Source: Spirochaetia bacterium
GTDB taxonomy: Bacteria > Spirochaetota > Leptospiria > Turneriellales > JAOUFE01
Direction: 5' to 3'
Length of the DNA: 33,079 bases
NCBI GenBank assembly: GCA_029858425.1
Contig: JAOUFE010000012.1
Location: 1 to 33,079, forward strand
Part shown: piece after piece, positions 16,235-24,896 of the stretch
Numbering within the stretch: position 1 is the first letter of the stretch
Layout of the letters: every line of letters begins with the position of its first letter
Translations under genes and position numbers: made by a program
Notes under the pieces: model-generated
What the model saw: only the letters and a program-made list of their open reading frames with translations
The model's database searches: none
Told to the model about the DNA's origin: nothing

Positions 16235-17013
16235 TTTTTTGCGGATTTCTTTAGCTGTACCAGGACAAGGTAATTTTTTGCCTTGCCGAGATAGCCGCTG
16301 GTTTTGTAATTTTCAATAATATCTTTAAAACATTTTTCAGCTTCATTAAGCTTATTGTTGTAATAATAAATTCGTCCCCGGTGAAAAAGTGAAAAATCCT
16401 TTCCTGTTTTTTTATCCAGATAAGAGCCGAGTTTATCGTAAAGCTTTAATGCCTGATCCAGATCGCGGCTCGATTCAAAATTGTACCCGGAATAAAAAGC
16501 TGCATAGGCGGCTAACGCCCTACTGTTTACTTTTCCTGAGAATTTTAATAAATAGGAAGCGGTTTGCTTTGAGTCCCCCAGTTCGTTTGTAAAAACGGCA
16601 GACAAAAAACAACCGGCATTACTGTACCTGGTTGACCACAATGCATTGCAGAGTTTGACCGATCTGGATAGCAATTCTTTTAATTTTTTTTCATCCAGTT
16701 TCTTGTCGGGAGCATCTTTTTTTAATTTTTCGTATGTTAGCAAGGTAACGTAATAATCCGAGTTCTGTTTTTCGGTCATTGCGCTGTGTACAAACATTAG
16801 CATAAACGCAATGATACCTGTAAGCAGAAATCCAAAAATAATTTTTCGGGCTGTCGAGGGATTTATGCGCAACCAGTGCTTTAAGGCAATCATCCAGTTT
16901 TCTATAATATTGCGCTCAATTTCAACTACCTCGCCGGGAACTTTATGAACGCCCGGAACGTCTGTTTTTTTTCTTCGCCCGGAAATTTTTTTAATGCCTG
17001 AATTAGATGCCAT
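16231..17013 (-). CDS. Single-pass membrane protein with TPR-like repeats
   Basis: This 260-residue protein has a basic N-terminal region of about 55 residues, one membrane segment (IIFGFLLTGIIAFMLMFV, about residues 58-75) and a periplasmic helical part. The helices near the end fit TPR spacing (FHRGRIYYYNNKLNEAEKCF, YLGKAKNYLVLVQL). The layout resembles YfgM-like ancillary proteins or Tol-Pal-linked TPR proteins but I cannot assign it to either. It sits between hisD (41-bp gap) and hisG (4-bp overlap), so it is co-expressed with histidine genes even though a biosynthetic role is not obvious. GGAG lies two bases before the ATG, closer than usual. Confidence 0.7.
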   Translation of the reverse strand: MASNSGIKKISGRRKKTDVPGVHKVPGEVVEIERNIIENWMIALKHWLRINPSTARKIIFGFLLTGIIAFMLMFVHSAMTEKQNSDYYVTLLTYEKLKKDAPDKKLDEKKLKELLSRSVKLCNALWSTRYSNAGCFLSAVFTNELGDSKQTASYLLKFSGKVNSRALAAYAAFYSGYNFESSRDLDQALKLYDKLGSYLDKKTGKDFSLFHRGRIYYYNNKLNEAEKCFKDIIENYKTSGYLGKAKNYLVLVQLKKSAKK

Positions 17014-17054
17014 GACTCCAGATCGGATGTGAATTACATGTTGACAACTGTTTT

Positions 17055-18374
17055 CTATTCAAAACGCGCCAGGACAGAATAGCCGTGTTCGTCAAACAGC
17101 CCTTCTTCTTTGCTCATGTGGGTGATTGGAATTCTGGAGAGATCCAGTCCCTCGCGTGAAACCGTTTGATATGTAATTCTGCGAAAAAAACTGTGAACGC
17201 TCACACCTGAGGCAAATCTGGCTGCGCGGTTTGTGGGCAAAATATGATTGGTTCCGGAAAAATAATCGCCTATGGCAACGGGGGCATACGGACCGCAAAA
17301 AATACTTCCGGCGGCAGTAATTTGCTCCAGAACAAAATCATCCTTTTCAGTTTGAATTTCCAGATGTTCTGGCGCATATTCGTTTGAAAATTCGATCGCT
17401 TCATCAAGAGAAGGTACAATAAGTATTTTGCCATTTTTCTGGATGGAGTTTCGTGTAATAGTCTCACGCTCTTTTCTCCCGGATAACGCTTTCTCCATAA
17501 ATAGCACAGTCTCGCCGGCAATTTTTTCAGAAGTACATAGCAAGATGGCAGAGGCGTCTTCATCGTGTTCGGCCTGCGCCATTAAATCATGCGCAAGATA
17601 CCAGGGATTGGCCGTATGATCGGCAATAATTAATACCTCGGATGGTCCGGCAAAGGAATCAATTCCGCACAGGTTGTTTGAAAATACATAGTTTTTCGCG
17701 GCAGCAACATACTTGTTGCCCGGGCCAAAAATGTAGTCTACCGGCGCAATATTTTCTTCCGGAATGCCATATGCCATCGCAATAACTGCCTGGGCTCCTC
17801 CTGCCTGAACAATACGGTCAGCTCCGGAAATATGGGCAATGGCCTTAACAATCTCCGGCACTTTTCCTGTCTGCGGATTTGGAGGGCTGATAATGGTAAT
17901 ATCTCTGACCCCGGCAATTTTTGCAGGTATAACGCCCATCAGCACCGTAGAGGGATAAAGAGCTTTGCCGCCAGGGACATATAATGCAACTTTGTCAAAT
18001 GGGACAAATTTCATTCCAAGTTTATTTTTACTTATCGTGGTTTCAATATTTTGGGGTTTCTGTCTTTCATGAAAAAGGGTAATGTTGACTTTGGCCTCTT
18101 CAAACGACTTAATGGCGTCATATTTTGTATCCAGCATGGACGCGTAAGAATCCTTCATTTCCTGTTTGGTCACAACGAGGGGATCAGGGCGACACCTGTC
18201 CCATTTCCCGGAATACTCCAGAAGCTTTTTCCGGGTATCATTTTTCAAATCATTGCCCACAGGATGTACTACATCATTCAGAATGTCCGTTAAATCCAGG
18301 GATTTGCGGCATACAATATTTTGTTTTTCCTGCAAAGGCAGATCGGATAATTTAAGGATGGGCAGCAAACTCAT
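17055..18374 (-). CDS. hisD: Histidinol dehydrogenase
   Basis: This 439-residue Zn-dependent enzyme oxidises L-histidinol to L-histidine in two NAD+-linked steps. Visible blocks are VALYVPGGKALYPSTVLMG, GGAQAVIAMAYG, DYIFGPGNKYVAAAK, the signature GIDSFAGPSEVLIIAD, AHDLMAQAEHDEDA (Gln and His zinc ligands) and the C-terminal SVHSFFRRITYQ. Length and motif order fit the family. Its ATG overlaps the stop of the truncated CsgG-VWA gene as ATGA (18371-18374). That overlap seems to be a by-product of the deletion that cut the upstream gene. hisD and hisG are the only histidine genes here. Confidence 0.95.
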   Translation of the reverse strand: MSLLPILKLSDLPLQEKQNIVCRKSLDLTDILNDVVHPVGNDLKNDTRKKLLEYSGKWDRCRPDPLVVTKQEMKDSYASMLDTKYDAIKSFEEAKVNITLFHERQKPQNIETTISKNKLGMKFVPFDKVALYVPGGKALYPSTVLMGVIPAKIAGVRDITIISPPNPQTGKVPEIVKAIAHISGADRIVQAGGAQAVIAMAYGIPEENIAPVDYIFGPGNKYVAAAKNYVFSNNLCGIDSFAGPSEVLIIADHTANPWYLAHDLMAQAEHDEDASAILLCTSEKIAGETVLFMEKALSGRKERETITRNSIQKNGKILIVPSLDEAIEFSNEYAPEHLEIQTEKDDFVLEQITAAGSIFCGPYAPVAIGDYFSGTNHILPTNRAARFASGVSVHSFFRRITYQTVSREGLDLSRIPITHMSKEEGLFDEHGYSVLARFE

Positions 18375-19027
18375 AAACCAGCGTTTGATTTTAAATCCTT
18401 ATGAAAAGCAGGAAAAAACCATGCTTCCATAAAAGTAAATGAGTGTCCCTGGGCGATGAGTCCGTCCATACTGTTGCTGGTATCCAGAAGAATGGCGATT
18501 TGAATCAATGCAGCATTTTCTTCGGCATCATCCTGATTGGTAATTTTATTGATATCATCTTTTTTTTCATTCAGTTCAAGCCCGAGAGAAAGGGCAGAAA
18601 CAATTTCCCCGGTATTAGCATCCACAAGGCGGGCGTTCAATTCGGCTGTATTTTCGTTGATTTCCAGCAAAGTTTCTGTAACAACATAGTCCAGGTTTAA
18701 TATTTTTCCGGCTTCGACTGGAACATTCATAATGCCAGTCATATTTAAACCTTTTTCATTCAATAATTTTTTTAAAAGACGCCGCTCAACAATCGTTGCT
18801 TTTTTGGTTTGAACCGTAGCAGTAGTTAGTTGCTCGGCAAGGAGACCAGAAAACTCTTCGTAGGCAGGCGCAGAGGTCGTTTCAAAACCAAGTACTCCTA
18901 TTTTGGCCTTATGGTTATGTATGTTTTCCATCAGATTTTTGGCGATGTCATTCACAGGAGCAGTAATAAGCGGAGCAACAGAAAAAGCGAAAAAAATGGC
19001 CAATACCAGGCGATTCAAGGTTTTCAT
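18371..19027 (-). CDS. CsgG/FlgO-like exported protein with truncated VWA domain
   Basis: This 218-residue protein has a signal peptide (MKTLNRLVLAIFFAFSVAP) and a CsgG/FlgO/TolB-N-like domain (KIGVLGFETT, LLAEQLTTATVQ, ATIVERRLLKKLLNEKG, ILNLDYVVTETLLEI, ARLVDANTGEIVSALS). At about residue 175 it enters IQIAILLDTSNSMDGLIAQ, the first strand and MIDAS motif (DTSNS) of a von Willebrand A domain. The rest of the VWA domain is missing. The last 25 residues (GHSFTFMEAW onward) do not resemble VWA, and the other two frames of that stretch give none either, so a deletion rather than a frameshift is likely. ATG 19027 is chosen because the signal peptide begins there; the frame also allows TTG 19060. 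It may be a pseudogene. Confidence 0.7.
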   Translation of the reverse strand: MKTLNRLVLAIFFAFSVAPLITAPVNDIAKNLMENIHNHKAKIGVLGFETTSAPAYEEFSGLLAEQLTTATVQTKKATIVERRLLKKLLNEKGLNMTGIMNVPVEAGKILNLDYVVTETLLEINENTAELNARLVDANTGEIVSALSLGLELNEKKDDINKITNQDDAEENAALIQIAILLDTSNSMDGLIAQGHSFTFMEAWFFPAFHKDLKSNAGL

Positions 19028-19082
19028 AATCAAGGGTAGAAATTTGTATGATTTTGACAAGAAAAAATAAACAATAAGCCGA

Positions 19083-19111
19083 TTGAATATTCACTTGACG
19101 CGGCGTATGTA
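19083..19111 (+). promoter_or_regulatory. Putative promoter of trhP
   Basis: TTGAAT, a 17-base spacer and TATGTA lie about 20 bases before the trhP start codon. The spacing is ideal and the boxes are moderate. It would leave a very short leader with no clear Shine-Dalgarno. Confidence 0.35.
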
Positions 19112-19128
19112 TTTTTCTGAAATTTGGC

Positions 19129-20364
19129 ATGGTTGAACTATTGGCTCCTGCCGGTAATTTTGAAAAATTAAAGATGGCGCTACATTATGGCGCGGATGCT
19201 GTTTATGCGGGCGGTTTAAAATTCAGTCTGCGCGAACGCTCCGACAATTTTACACGGGAAGAATTTTCGGATGCCGTCAAATATACGCATCTGCTGGGCA
19301 AAAAAATATATGTGGCAGTAAACATATTTGCACACAACCATGACCTTGAGGAAATGCCGGAATATATAAAATTTTTACGGGATTCGGGGGTGGATGCATT
19401 AATATTTTCCGACCCTGGAGTCCTTGAAATTTCACGGGAAATTGCTCCCCAAATGCAGGTACATTTAAGCACCCAGGCAAGCACGACCAATTACCGGGCA
19501 GTAGAATTCTGGAAAAAGCAAGGCGTTAGCCGAATAATACTTGCCCGCGAGCTGGCTTACTCTGAAATCAGGGAAATAGTTTCGCGAAGCGGAATCGAAA
19601 TTGAAATGTTTGTACACGGGGCGCAGTGCATGGCCTACTCAGGCCGTTGTCTTATCAGCAATTATCTGGTCGACCGCGGAGCCAATCAGGGCGATTGCGC
19701 CCAATCCTGCCGATGGAATTACTCTCTGGTTGAAGAAAAGCGTCCCCGCGAATTTCATCCAGTAGAAGAAGACTCTCGCGGAACATACTTTTTCAATTCC
19801 AAAGATCTGGCTCTGATTGAATCCCTTCCCCAGGTTCTGGATACCGGGGTTCATTCTATAAAAATTGAGGGCAGAGTGAAAACCATTCATTATGTTTCTA
19901 CCGTTGTAAGGGCATACCGGGAAGCGATCGATTTATATTATGAAGGAAAAGAAAGGAATTTTGAAAAACAGCGTTTTCTTCAGGAGATTTTAAAAGTTTC
20001 CCATCGCGATTATTCAACCGGATTTTTCTTTGGAAACCCAGGGAGCCAGGGGCAGTCAACCGAAAGTTCAAGACCAAATAAAGGCATGGCCTTCCTTGGC
20101 AGAATCGAAAACGTAAATTGTGACAACCAGGCATTGATTGATATTCGCGGAAAATTTTCTATTGGCGACACCATAGAGGTAATGCGCCAAAAACTGGATC
20201 ATGATTTCTTGTTCCAGATTTCCCGGATTAAAGATGAAAAGGGAAAAGAAATAGAATTTACAAAACCAAACACAAAAGTCTGGGTTCAATTTGACAAACC
20301 GGTTGGCGAAAATGATATTTTACGTATGCACGAAGTCATGTCTGTTCAAGATGCGGTAAATTAG
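19129..20364 (+). CDS. trhP: U32-family tRNA uridine-34 hydroxylation protein (TrhP/YegQ-like)
   Basis: This 411-residue member of the peptidase U32 family starts with VELLAPAGNFEKLKMALHYG and has the family signature EMFVHGAQCMAYSGRCLIS. Two more conserved cysteines follow in GDCAQSCRW, giving a probable four-cysteine iron-sulphur site. A C-terminal beta-barrel domain follows (GRIENVNCDNQALIDIRGKF). YegQ/TrhP proteins are known to make 5-hydroxyuridine at tRNA position 34 with prephenate as hydroxyl donor. The assignment over other U32 types (UbiU/V, collagenase-like, RlhA) rests on the N-terminal blocks and on cmoA and cmoB, the next two enzymes of the same pathway, lying about 0.8 kb away on the opposite strand. 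Confidence 0.85.
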   Translation: MVELLAPAGNFEKLKMALHYGADAVYAGGLKFSLRERSDNFTREEFSDAVKYTHLLGKKIYVAVNIFAHNHDLEEMPEYIKFLRDSGVDALIFSDPGVLEISREIAPQMQVHLSTQASTTNYRAVEFWKKQGVSRIILARELAYSEIREIVSRSGIEIEMFVHGAQCMAYSGRCLISNYLVDRGANQGDCAQSCRWNYSLVEEKRPREFHPVEEDSRGTYFFNSKDLALIESLPQVLDTGVHSIKIEGRVKTIHYVSTVVRAYREAIDLYYEGKERNFEKQRFLQEILKVSHRDYSTGFFFGNPGSQGQSTESSRPNKGMAFLGRIENVNCDNQALIDIRGKFSIGDTIEVMRQKLDHDFLFQISRIKDEKGKEIEFTKPNTKVWVQFDKPVGENDILRMHEVMSVQDAVN

Positions 20365-20365
20365 T

Positions 20366-21133
20366 TTATTTGGAAAAATAAGCGGTTGCAAAAATAAACA
20401 GGGCTCCAAGGCATGTACACATGATGAGGCGCCCGGTTATCGAAGCCCGGTTTTGGGAATGCGCTTCTGGTAAAATATCGGATGCGGCAATATACAGTAA
20501 AAAGCCGGAAAAGAATCCAAGATAAAGAAGCAGCAGCGACGACGGTATTTTGAAAAACAATGTGGAAGCCGCGCCAATCAGGGGAGCCAGAGAATCCAGA
20601 ATCAGCATGGCATAGGAACGCGCATTGCTGTTGTGATGAGCCAGCATTAAACTGACCGTATTGAGTCCATCTGAAAAATCATGCGCAATTACGGCGACAG
20701 CAACAATGACTCCTGTTGCATCAGAAATCTGAAATGCAATCCCGATCCCGACTCCGTCCATGGCGCTGTGTCCGGCCAACGCAAGAGCAGAGAGAATACC
20801 TGTTTCCGGATGTCTGTGGGCGGCATAATCGGATTCATGGGTATGATGAATTAAAACAAACTTTTCGAGTCCATGAAAAAATAAAAATCCGGCAACCAGA
20901 GAAATCATGGCTCCAGTTGATGGGATTCCCGTGGTTTGAGACAATTCAAATATTTCAGGTAATACTTCAAAACTCACGACGCCCAGCAAAACCCCTGCAG
21001 TAAAGCTCAGAATATAGTGCAGCTTGTCCCGGAATTTAAAAGCAAGAAGCCCTCCTGCAAAGGTAGAAAAAAATGCAATTATTGAAAAAAAAACCGGGTT
21101 CATGCGATTGGTATCGAAATCAGGATACATCAT
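20366..21133 (-). CDS. ZIP family divalent metal transporter
   Basis: This 255-residue polytopic protein has the ZIP binuclear metal site: HSAMDGVGIGIAF in one membrane helix and IAHDFSDGLNTV in the next. About seven to eight hydrophobic helices are visible, beginning with FFSIIAFFSTFAGGLLAF, and a histidine-rich loop (HHTHESDYAAHRH) lies between helices, as in many Zn2+/Fe2+ importers. It is 43 bases downstream of cmoB on the same strand and probably ends that unit, meeting trhP tail to tail with a single intervening base. Two starts are possible (21133 and ATG 21103), neither with a clear Shine-Dalgarno. Metal identity is not known. Confidence 0.85.
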   Translation of the reverse strand: MMYPDFDTNRMNPVFFSIIAFFSTFAGGLLAFKFRDKLHYILSFTAGVLLGVVSFEVLPEIFELSQTTGIPSTGAMISLVAGFLFFHGLEKFVLIHHTHESDYAAHRHPETGILSALALAGHSAMDGVGIGIAFQISDATGVIVAVAVIAHDFSDGLNTVSLMLAHHNSNARSYAMLILDSLAPLIGAASTLFFKIPSSLLLLYLGFFSGFLLYIAASDILPEAHSQNRASITGRLIMCTCLGALFIFATAYFSK

Positions 21134-21176
21134 TTTAATCGAAACAGGGAATAAATGCTGTATCGTACATCATTTT

Positions 21177-22145
21177 TTATTTTTTGCGGGCTGTAAAATA
21201 TATTCTGGAAGGCGCTTCATAACCCTCGATGGTGCGTTTGGGATTATCCGGATCTGTAAAATCGCCCAAACTTTCTACGCGGGCCCAGTTTGTTTTTCGT
21301 TGTTCACCCTTGTCGAGAAAGTCATTATATATACACTTGATATCGGTAAATCCGCTTCTGCGCAGCATGTTTTCTGCCGCTGTCTGTGAAGGGATAAACC
21401 AGACATTTGGCATATTGGCGTATCTGCGTTTCGGGAAAAGACATATTTCTTCTTTTGATGAAATTCCCATCGTTTCAAGAATAATTTGGCCGCCTTTCTT
21501 TAACGAATGATGGCAATTGCGCAGAATCTGTACTGGATTTTCATGGTGATAAATAATTCCCATGCAAAGCAAAACGTCAAATACATCGTTAAAATATGCC
21601 AAGTCTTCAAAACCCAGCAGCTCCATGTGAAGATTTTTTTCCTGTGCAAAATGATTCAGATAATAAAAGGCCAGTTTGAATTTGCGGGTTGGATCCATGC
21701 CCAGAACCAACGCCGGGTTTGAGGCTGCCGCTTTAAACATAAAATATCCATTATTACAGCCCAGATCGCAAATGGATTTATTTTCCAGATTATCCATGTG
21801 CGGGGCAATGCGATTCCATTTGATCTCGCTTCTCCATTCTGCGTCAATTTCAATTCCGTAAATATGAAAAGGTCCTTTTCTCCATGGGCAAAATGTTTCC
21901 AGATGTGCCTGAATTGTTTTTTGCATTTCCGGAGCAATTTCTTCCGCGCGGCCAATAACAATGGCATTGTCTTTGTAATTTTTGTATACGGCATGAATAT
22001 TGGGTTGATCGGAAACAGCTTTTAACATGCTTTTGTTTACTTCATCAAAAAGCAAGCGATTTCGTTTCAATAAAATTAATTTTAATTTTTCAATATCGAT
22101 ATTGCTCTGACAGTCTTTGAGATAATTTAAATTGGTCTGGATCAT
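21177..22145 (-). CDS. cmoB: tRNA U34 carboxymethyltransferase CmoB
   Basis: This 322-residue protein matches the length of E. coli CmoB. It uses carboxy-S-adenosylmethionine to convert 5-hydroxyuridine at tRNA position 34 into 5-oxyacetyl-uridine (cmo5U). Visible blocks are EWRSEIKWNRIAPHM, the Rossmann glycine motif ICDLGCNNGYFMF, LGMDPTRKFKLAFYY, LLCMGIIYHHENPVQIL, GGQIILETMGI and NVWFIPSQTAAENML. Its ATG overlaps the cmoA stop as ATGA, so the two are coupled. The spread of CmoA/CmoB outside Proteobacteria is limited as far as I recall, which makes the pair a useful marker. Confidence 0.9.
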   Translation of the reverse strand: MIQTNLNYLKDCQSNIDIEKLKLILLKRNRLLFDEVNKSMLKAVSDQPNIHAVYKNYKDNAIVIGRAEEIAPEMQKTIQAHLETFCPWRKGPFHIYGIEIDAEWRSEIKWNRIAPHMDNLENKSICDLGCNNGYFMFKAAASNPALVLGMDPTRKFKLAFYYLNHFAQEKNLHMELLGFEDLAYFNDVFDVLLCMGIIYHHENPVQILRNCHHSLKKGGQIILETMGISSKEEICLFPKRRYANMPNVWFIPSQTAAENMLRRSGFTDIKCIYNDFLDKGEQRKTNWARVESLGDFTDPDNPKRTIEGYEAPSRIYFTARKK

Positions 22146-22867
22146 TTTTTTAGCGCAATGTACGATGCAAAATTAAACCACTTGTGATAAATAGAAACCG
22201 CCTGAAATCCAGCGTCTTTCATGAGTTCCATATTCTTTTCCGGAGTGTTGGGAATCAGGACATCTTCGATGGCGTCGCGCTTTTGCATAATTTCCAGATC
22301 GGAATATCCGCAGGCTTTTTTCATCAGGTGATGCATGTGAATAAAATGATTCGCAATTTCTTTATCGGACTCAACTACTTTTTCGGATAACAGCAAGACG
22401 CCGTTTTTGTTTAGCGAAAAATAAATATTATTTAGAAGCGCCGCTCTCTTTTCGGGAGGAATAAACTGAAATGTATAGTTGGCAATAATAATCCCGGCAT
22501 TTCCGTACGGAAAAGTTTCGATGTCGCCCAGAAGAAAATCTATTTTATGTATTTCGCTCATATCGTTTTTGGATTTTTCCGCTTTATCAATCATGGCGCT
22601 GGAATTATCGATTCCGATATACTGAAATGGCCGGTTTTCAAAGACTTGACTCAATGTTTGGGCAGTTTTTCCGGTAGAGCATCCAAGATCGTAGATAATA
22701 CTGCCGTCCGTATAAAACTCTTCTGCCATCTGGCAGGACATCGTTTGATTGGTTTCATAAAATGGTACAGATCGATGAATCATATCATCGAATACCTGCG
22801 CTACTTTTTCTGAAAATTCGAATTTGGGAATTATTTGAAAAGGTTTACTGTAAATATCATCCTTCAT
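22142..22867 (-). CDS. cmoA: Carboxy-S-adenosyl-L-methionine synthase CmoA
   Basis: This 241-residue SAM-dependent enzyme is close to the E. coli length. CmoA makes carboxy-SAM from SAM and prephenate, the cofactor used by CmoB. It shows FSEKVAQVFDDMIHRSVPFY near the N-terminus, YDLGCSTGKTAQTLSQ (SAM site), YIGIDNSSAMIDKA, IIIANYTFQFIPPEKRAALL and LNKNGVLLLSEKV. It lies six bases after the aminopeptidase gene and overlaps cmoB by four. Prephenate is also the TrhP co-substrate, so both branches draw on the aromatic amino acid pathway. Confidence 0.9.
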   Translation of the reverse strand: MKDDIYSKPFQIIPKFEFSEKVAQVFDDMIHRSVPFYETNQTMSCQMAEEFYTDGSIIYDLGCSTGKTAQTLSQVFENRPFQYIGIDNSSAMIDKAEKSKNDMSEIHKIDFLLGDIETFPYGNAGIIIANYTFQFIPPEKRAALLNNIYFSLNKNGVLLLSEKVVESDKEIANHFIHMHHLMKKACGYSDLEIMQKRDAIEDVLIPNTPEKNMELMKDAGFQAVSIYHKWFNFASYIALKK

Positions 22868-22873
22868 GCGAAA

Positions 22874-24004
22874 TTACCTGCATTTGTTTAAAACTTCATT
22901 TAAGTGAACTTCGGTTTCCATAAATATTTTTCTTGTTTTATTGTCGCAGGCCTTCAGCTTTTTAAGTCCGTCAAACCAGCAAACAATATCATTGTGGCAG
23001 TCATCCAATAACAATGAAAATCCGGTTTTTTTCCGGGATGGAGTATATCTTTGATTTTGAACCAAAAAAGCATTGTTGAACTCATTTAAATCTGTATCGC
23101 CTGCGGCGTATTTCAAGAACTTAAATCCGGCATTTTTTATTTTTGCACGCAGTTTTTCAAATTCTTCTTTTTTCTTTTGAAGTTTTATTTTATCCGGAAA
23201 ATCCGAGCTATATATATTTTCAAGATTTTTTCTTGCTTCATCCAGAAAATCCTGAAACAAACCATACTCCCTGATAAAATACAAATGTAGTTGATTTTGA
23301 TCAGGAGGCGTATTTATATTATGGTAAAAATAAAGGTTGGTCGCAATTTTTTCAATGTATACCGCCAGAGATTCAGAAAAATCGGTATCGCTATTAAAAT
23401 AAATTTTTTCGTGCGCCATTTCGTGAAGTACGAGACGCACAAGCTGGGCGTCGCTAAATTCAAGATAAGTGGAAAACACGGGATCAGAAAAATATCCGAG
23501 CGTTGAATATGCGCCTATCTCATTTTCATATACATCAAATCCCCGGGATATAAATTTATTTTTCCACTCATCTTTCATTTTTTCGTCAAAAAAACCAAGA
23601 TAGCCAAACGTTCCGACAAAAGGAAAACTAAATTCTTTTGCCTTTAACTCCAGAGCCGGGGCGGCGGTGAGATTCCAGCCAAGAGCTTTTCGGGGCAGGG
23701 AAACATAATATTCATAGCTGTGCGTTTCTTTAAGAGAATAAAGTATTTTCCCAAATTCTTTTGCTTTCTCTATCAGCTCCAGTTTCTTTTTTGCAGCATC
23801 ATTGATGCCGCCCGATTTCATAACGTCCGTTATTTTTTCTCTGTGAATTATCGCAGAAGCCTGATGATTGGCAAGATGGAGAATATAACCGATGCACGAC
23901 ATGTTTAAAATACATGCAAAAACTACAGTACCCAAAATCGATGCGAAAATGGTTTGGGGAGATATTGTAATATTTAAAAATCGAATACTTTTTGGTTTAT
24001 TCAT
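22874..24004 (-). CDS. Predicted membrane-anchored zinc aminopeptidase (COG4324 type)
   Basis: This 376-residue protein has one N-terminal membrane segment (TIFASILGTVVFACILNM, followed by SCIGYIL, which could also be a lipobox). A helical region follows, then the domain of the predicted aminopeptidase family: ALGWNLTAAPALELK, FPFVGTFGYLGFF, GAYSTLGYFSDPVFSTYL and the zinc motif LVLHEMAHEKIY (HExxH near residue 195) with FSESLAVYIE providing a likely downstream Glu. ATG 24004 is preferred because it overlaps the upstream PAP2 stop (ATGAATAA) and begins the homology. The longer open frame runs inside the PAP2 gene. Substrate and physiological role are unknown. Confidence 0.82.
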   Translation of the reverse strand: MNKPKSIRFLNITISPQTIFASILGTVVFACILNMSCIGYILHLANHQASAIIHREKITDVMKSGGINDAAKKKLELIEKAKEFGKILYSLKETHSYEYYVSLPRKALGWNLTAAPALELKAKEFSFPFVGTFGYLGFFDEKMKDEWKNKFISRGFDVYENEIGAYSTLGYFSDPVFSTYLEFSDAQLVRLVLHEMAHEKIYFNSDTDFSESLAVYIEKIATNLYFYHNINTPPDQNQLHLYFIREYGLFQDFLDEARKNLENIYSSDFPDKIKLQKKKEEFEKLRAKIKNAGFKFLKYAAGDTDLNEFNNAFLVQNQRYTPSRKKTGFSLLLDDCHNDIVCWFDGLKKLKACDNKTRKIFMETEVHLNEVLNKCR

Positions 24005-24788
24005 GGATATCTTCTGATCTTCGGCGGTAGATGTTAAGCAAATGAAAGAAAATATGGTATAAAAAATATATGCCAAGACTGGCGGCAATAAGAGCCGAAA
24101 ATCCAGAAATCGGGGAATAGGATTCTCGGGCAAAAATTATATAGGAAACAGCCGAAGTCAGTCCTGCTGAAAAAATAATAATAAAATTGTATTTATATTC
24201 CCTTCGGTCGATGCGACGGAACCTGACGCCGGCATAAACCAGAACAAGATGCGTAAGGCCAAATCCAATAAATCCGCCGGCAAGAACATCCACAGGGAAA
24301 TGCACGCCAATGTAAACTCTGGATAGAGCGCAGATTACCCCGAAGAAAAAAAAGGCCAGGGAAATTTTTTTATTCTGAACATCCTGCATGAGGTATCGAG
24401 TCAGGCTCATTACTGCGCTGGCGTGACCCGAAGGAAAGCTTTGTCCGGTTAAGATTTCCCCTGCATAGAAGATGGAATCATGGTAATAGGCCAGAGGCCT
24501 CCAGGAAATGTGCAGATATTTAATTAAATGAACGATCGCTGAAACAACAAGCCAGGCAATAATAAAAGACCAGTAATAGCGCCGTTTTTTTTGATAGGCC
24601 AGAGCAGAGAGCATGATTACAAAATGGCCATCGGCAAGAACAGTAAAAAGAATCATGGGCAATCCAATCAGGTTGCTCTGAAAACCGTTGATGGCCATGA
24701 AGATCTCATGGTTAAACCGCCACGTTAAAAAATAAAACGGTCCCGCAAAAACCGCCAACATCAGATAAAGTATCCTTTTTAAGTTCAT
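23997..24788 (-). CDS. PAP2-superfamily membrane phosphatase
   Basis: This 263-residue protein has about six membrane segments and all three PAP2 motifs: KYLHISWRP (K-x6-RP, about residue 90), FPSGHAS (about 119) and SRVYIGVHFPVD (SR-x5-H-xxx-D, about 155-166). Members dephosphorylate undecaprenyl pyrophosphate, phosphatidic acid, PGP or lipid A. The motif alone does not choose among these. AGG sits directly before the ATG, a poor Shine-Dalgarno. Its stop overlaps the aminopeptidase start, so this gene opens the minus-strand unit that continues through cmoA and cmoB to the ZIP gene. The 108-bp space upstream separates it from the srkA-like gene. Confidence 0.88.
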   Translation of the reverse strand: MNLKRILYLMLAVFAGPFYFLTWRFNHEIFMAINGFQSNLIGLPMILFTVLADGHFVIMLSALAYQKKRRYYWSFIIAWLVVSAIVHLIKYLHISWRPLAYYHDSIFYAGEILTGQSFPSGHASAVMSLTRYLMQDVQNKKISLAFFFFGVICALSRVYIGVHFPVDVLAGGFIGFGLTHLVLVYAGVRFRRIDRREYKYNFIIIFSAGLTSAVSYIIFARESYSPISGFSALIAASLGIYFLYHIFFHLLNIYRRRSEDIHE

Positions 24789-24896
24789 CCTGGTAGAACT
24801 GCATTTACCGTATATCCTGGAAAATTATTTTTTAATATTGATGGGGATGATTTTTGAGTTTGCGTCCAGGGTTACAGTTGTTGGCTCACCCGATGC

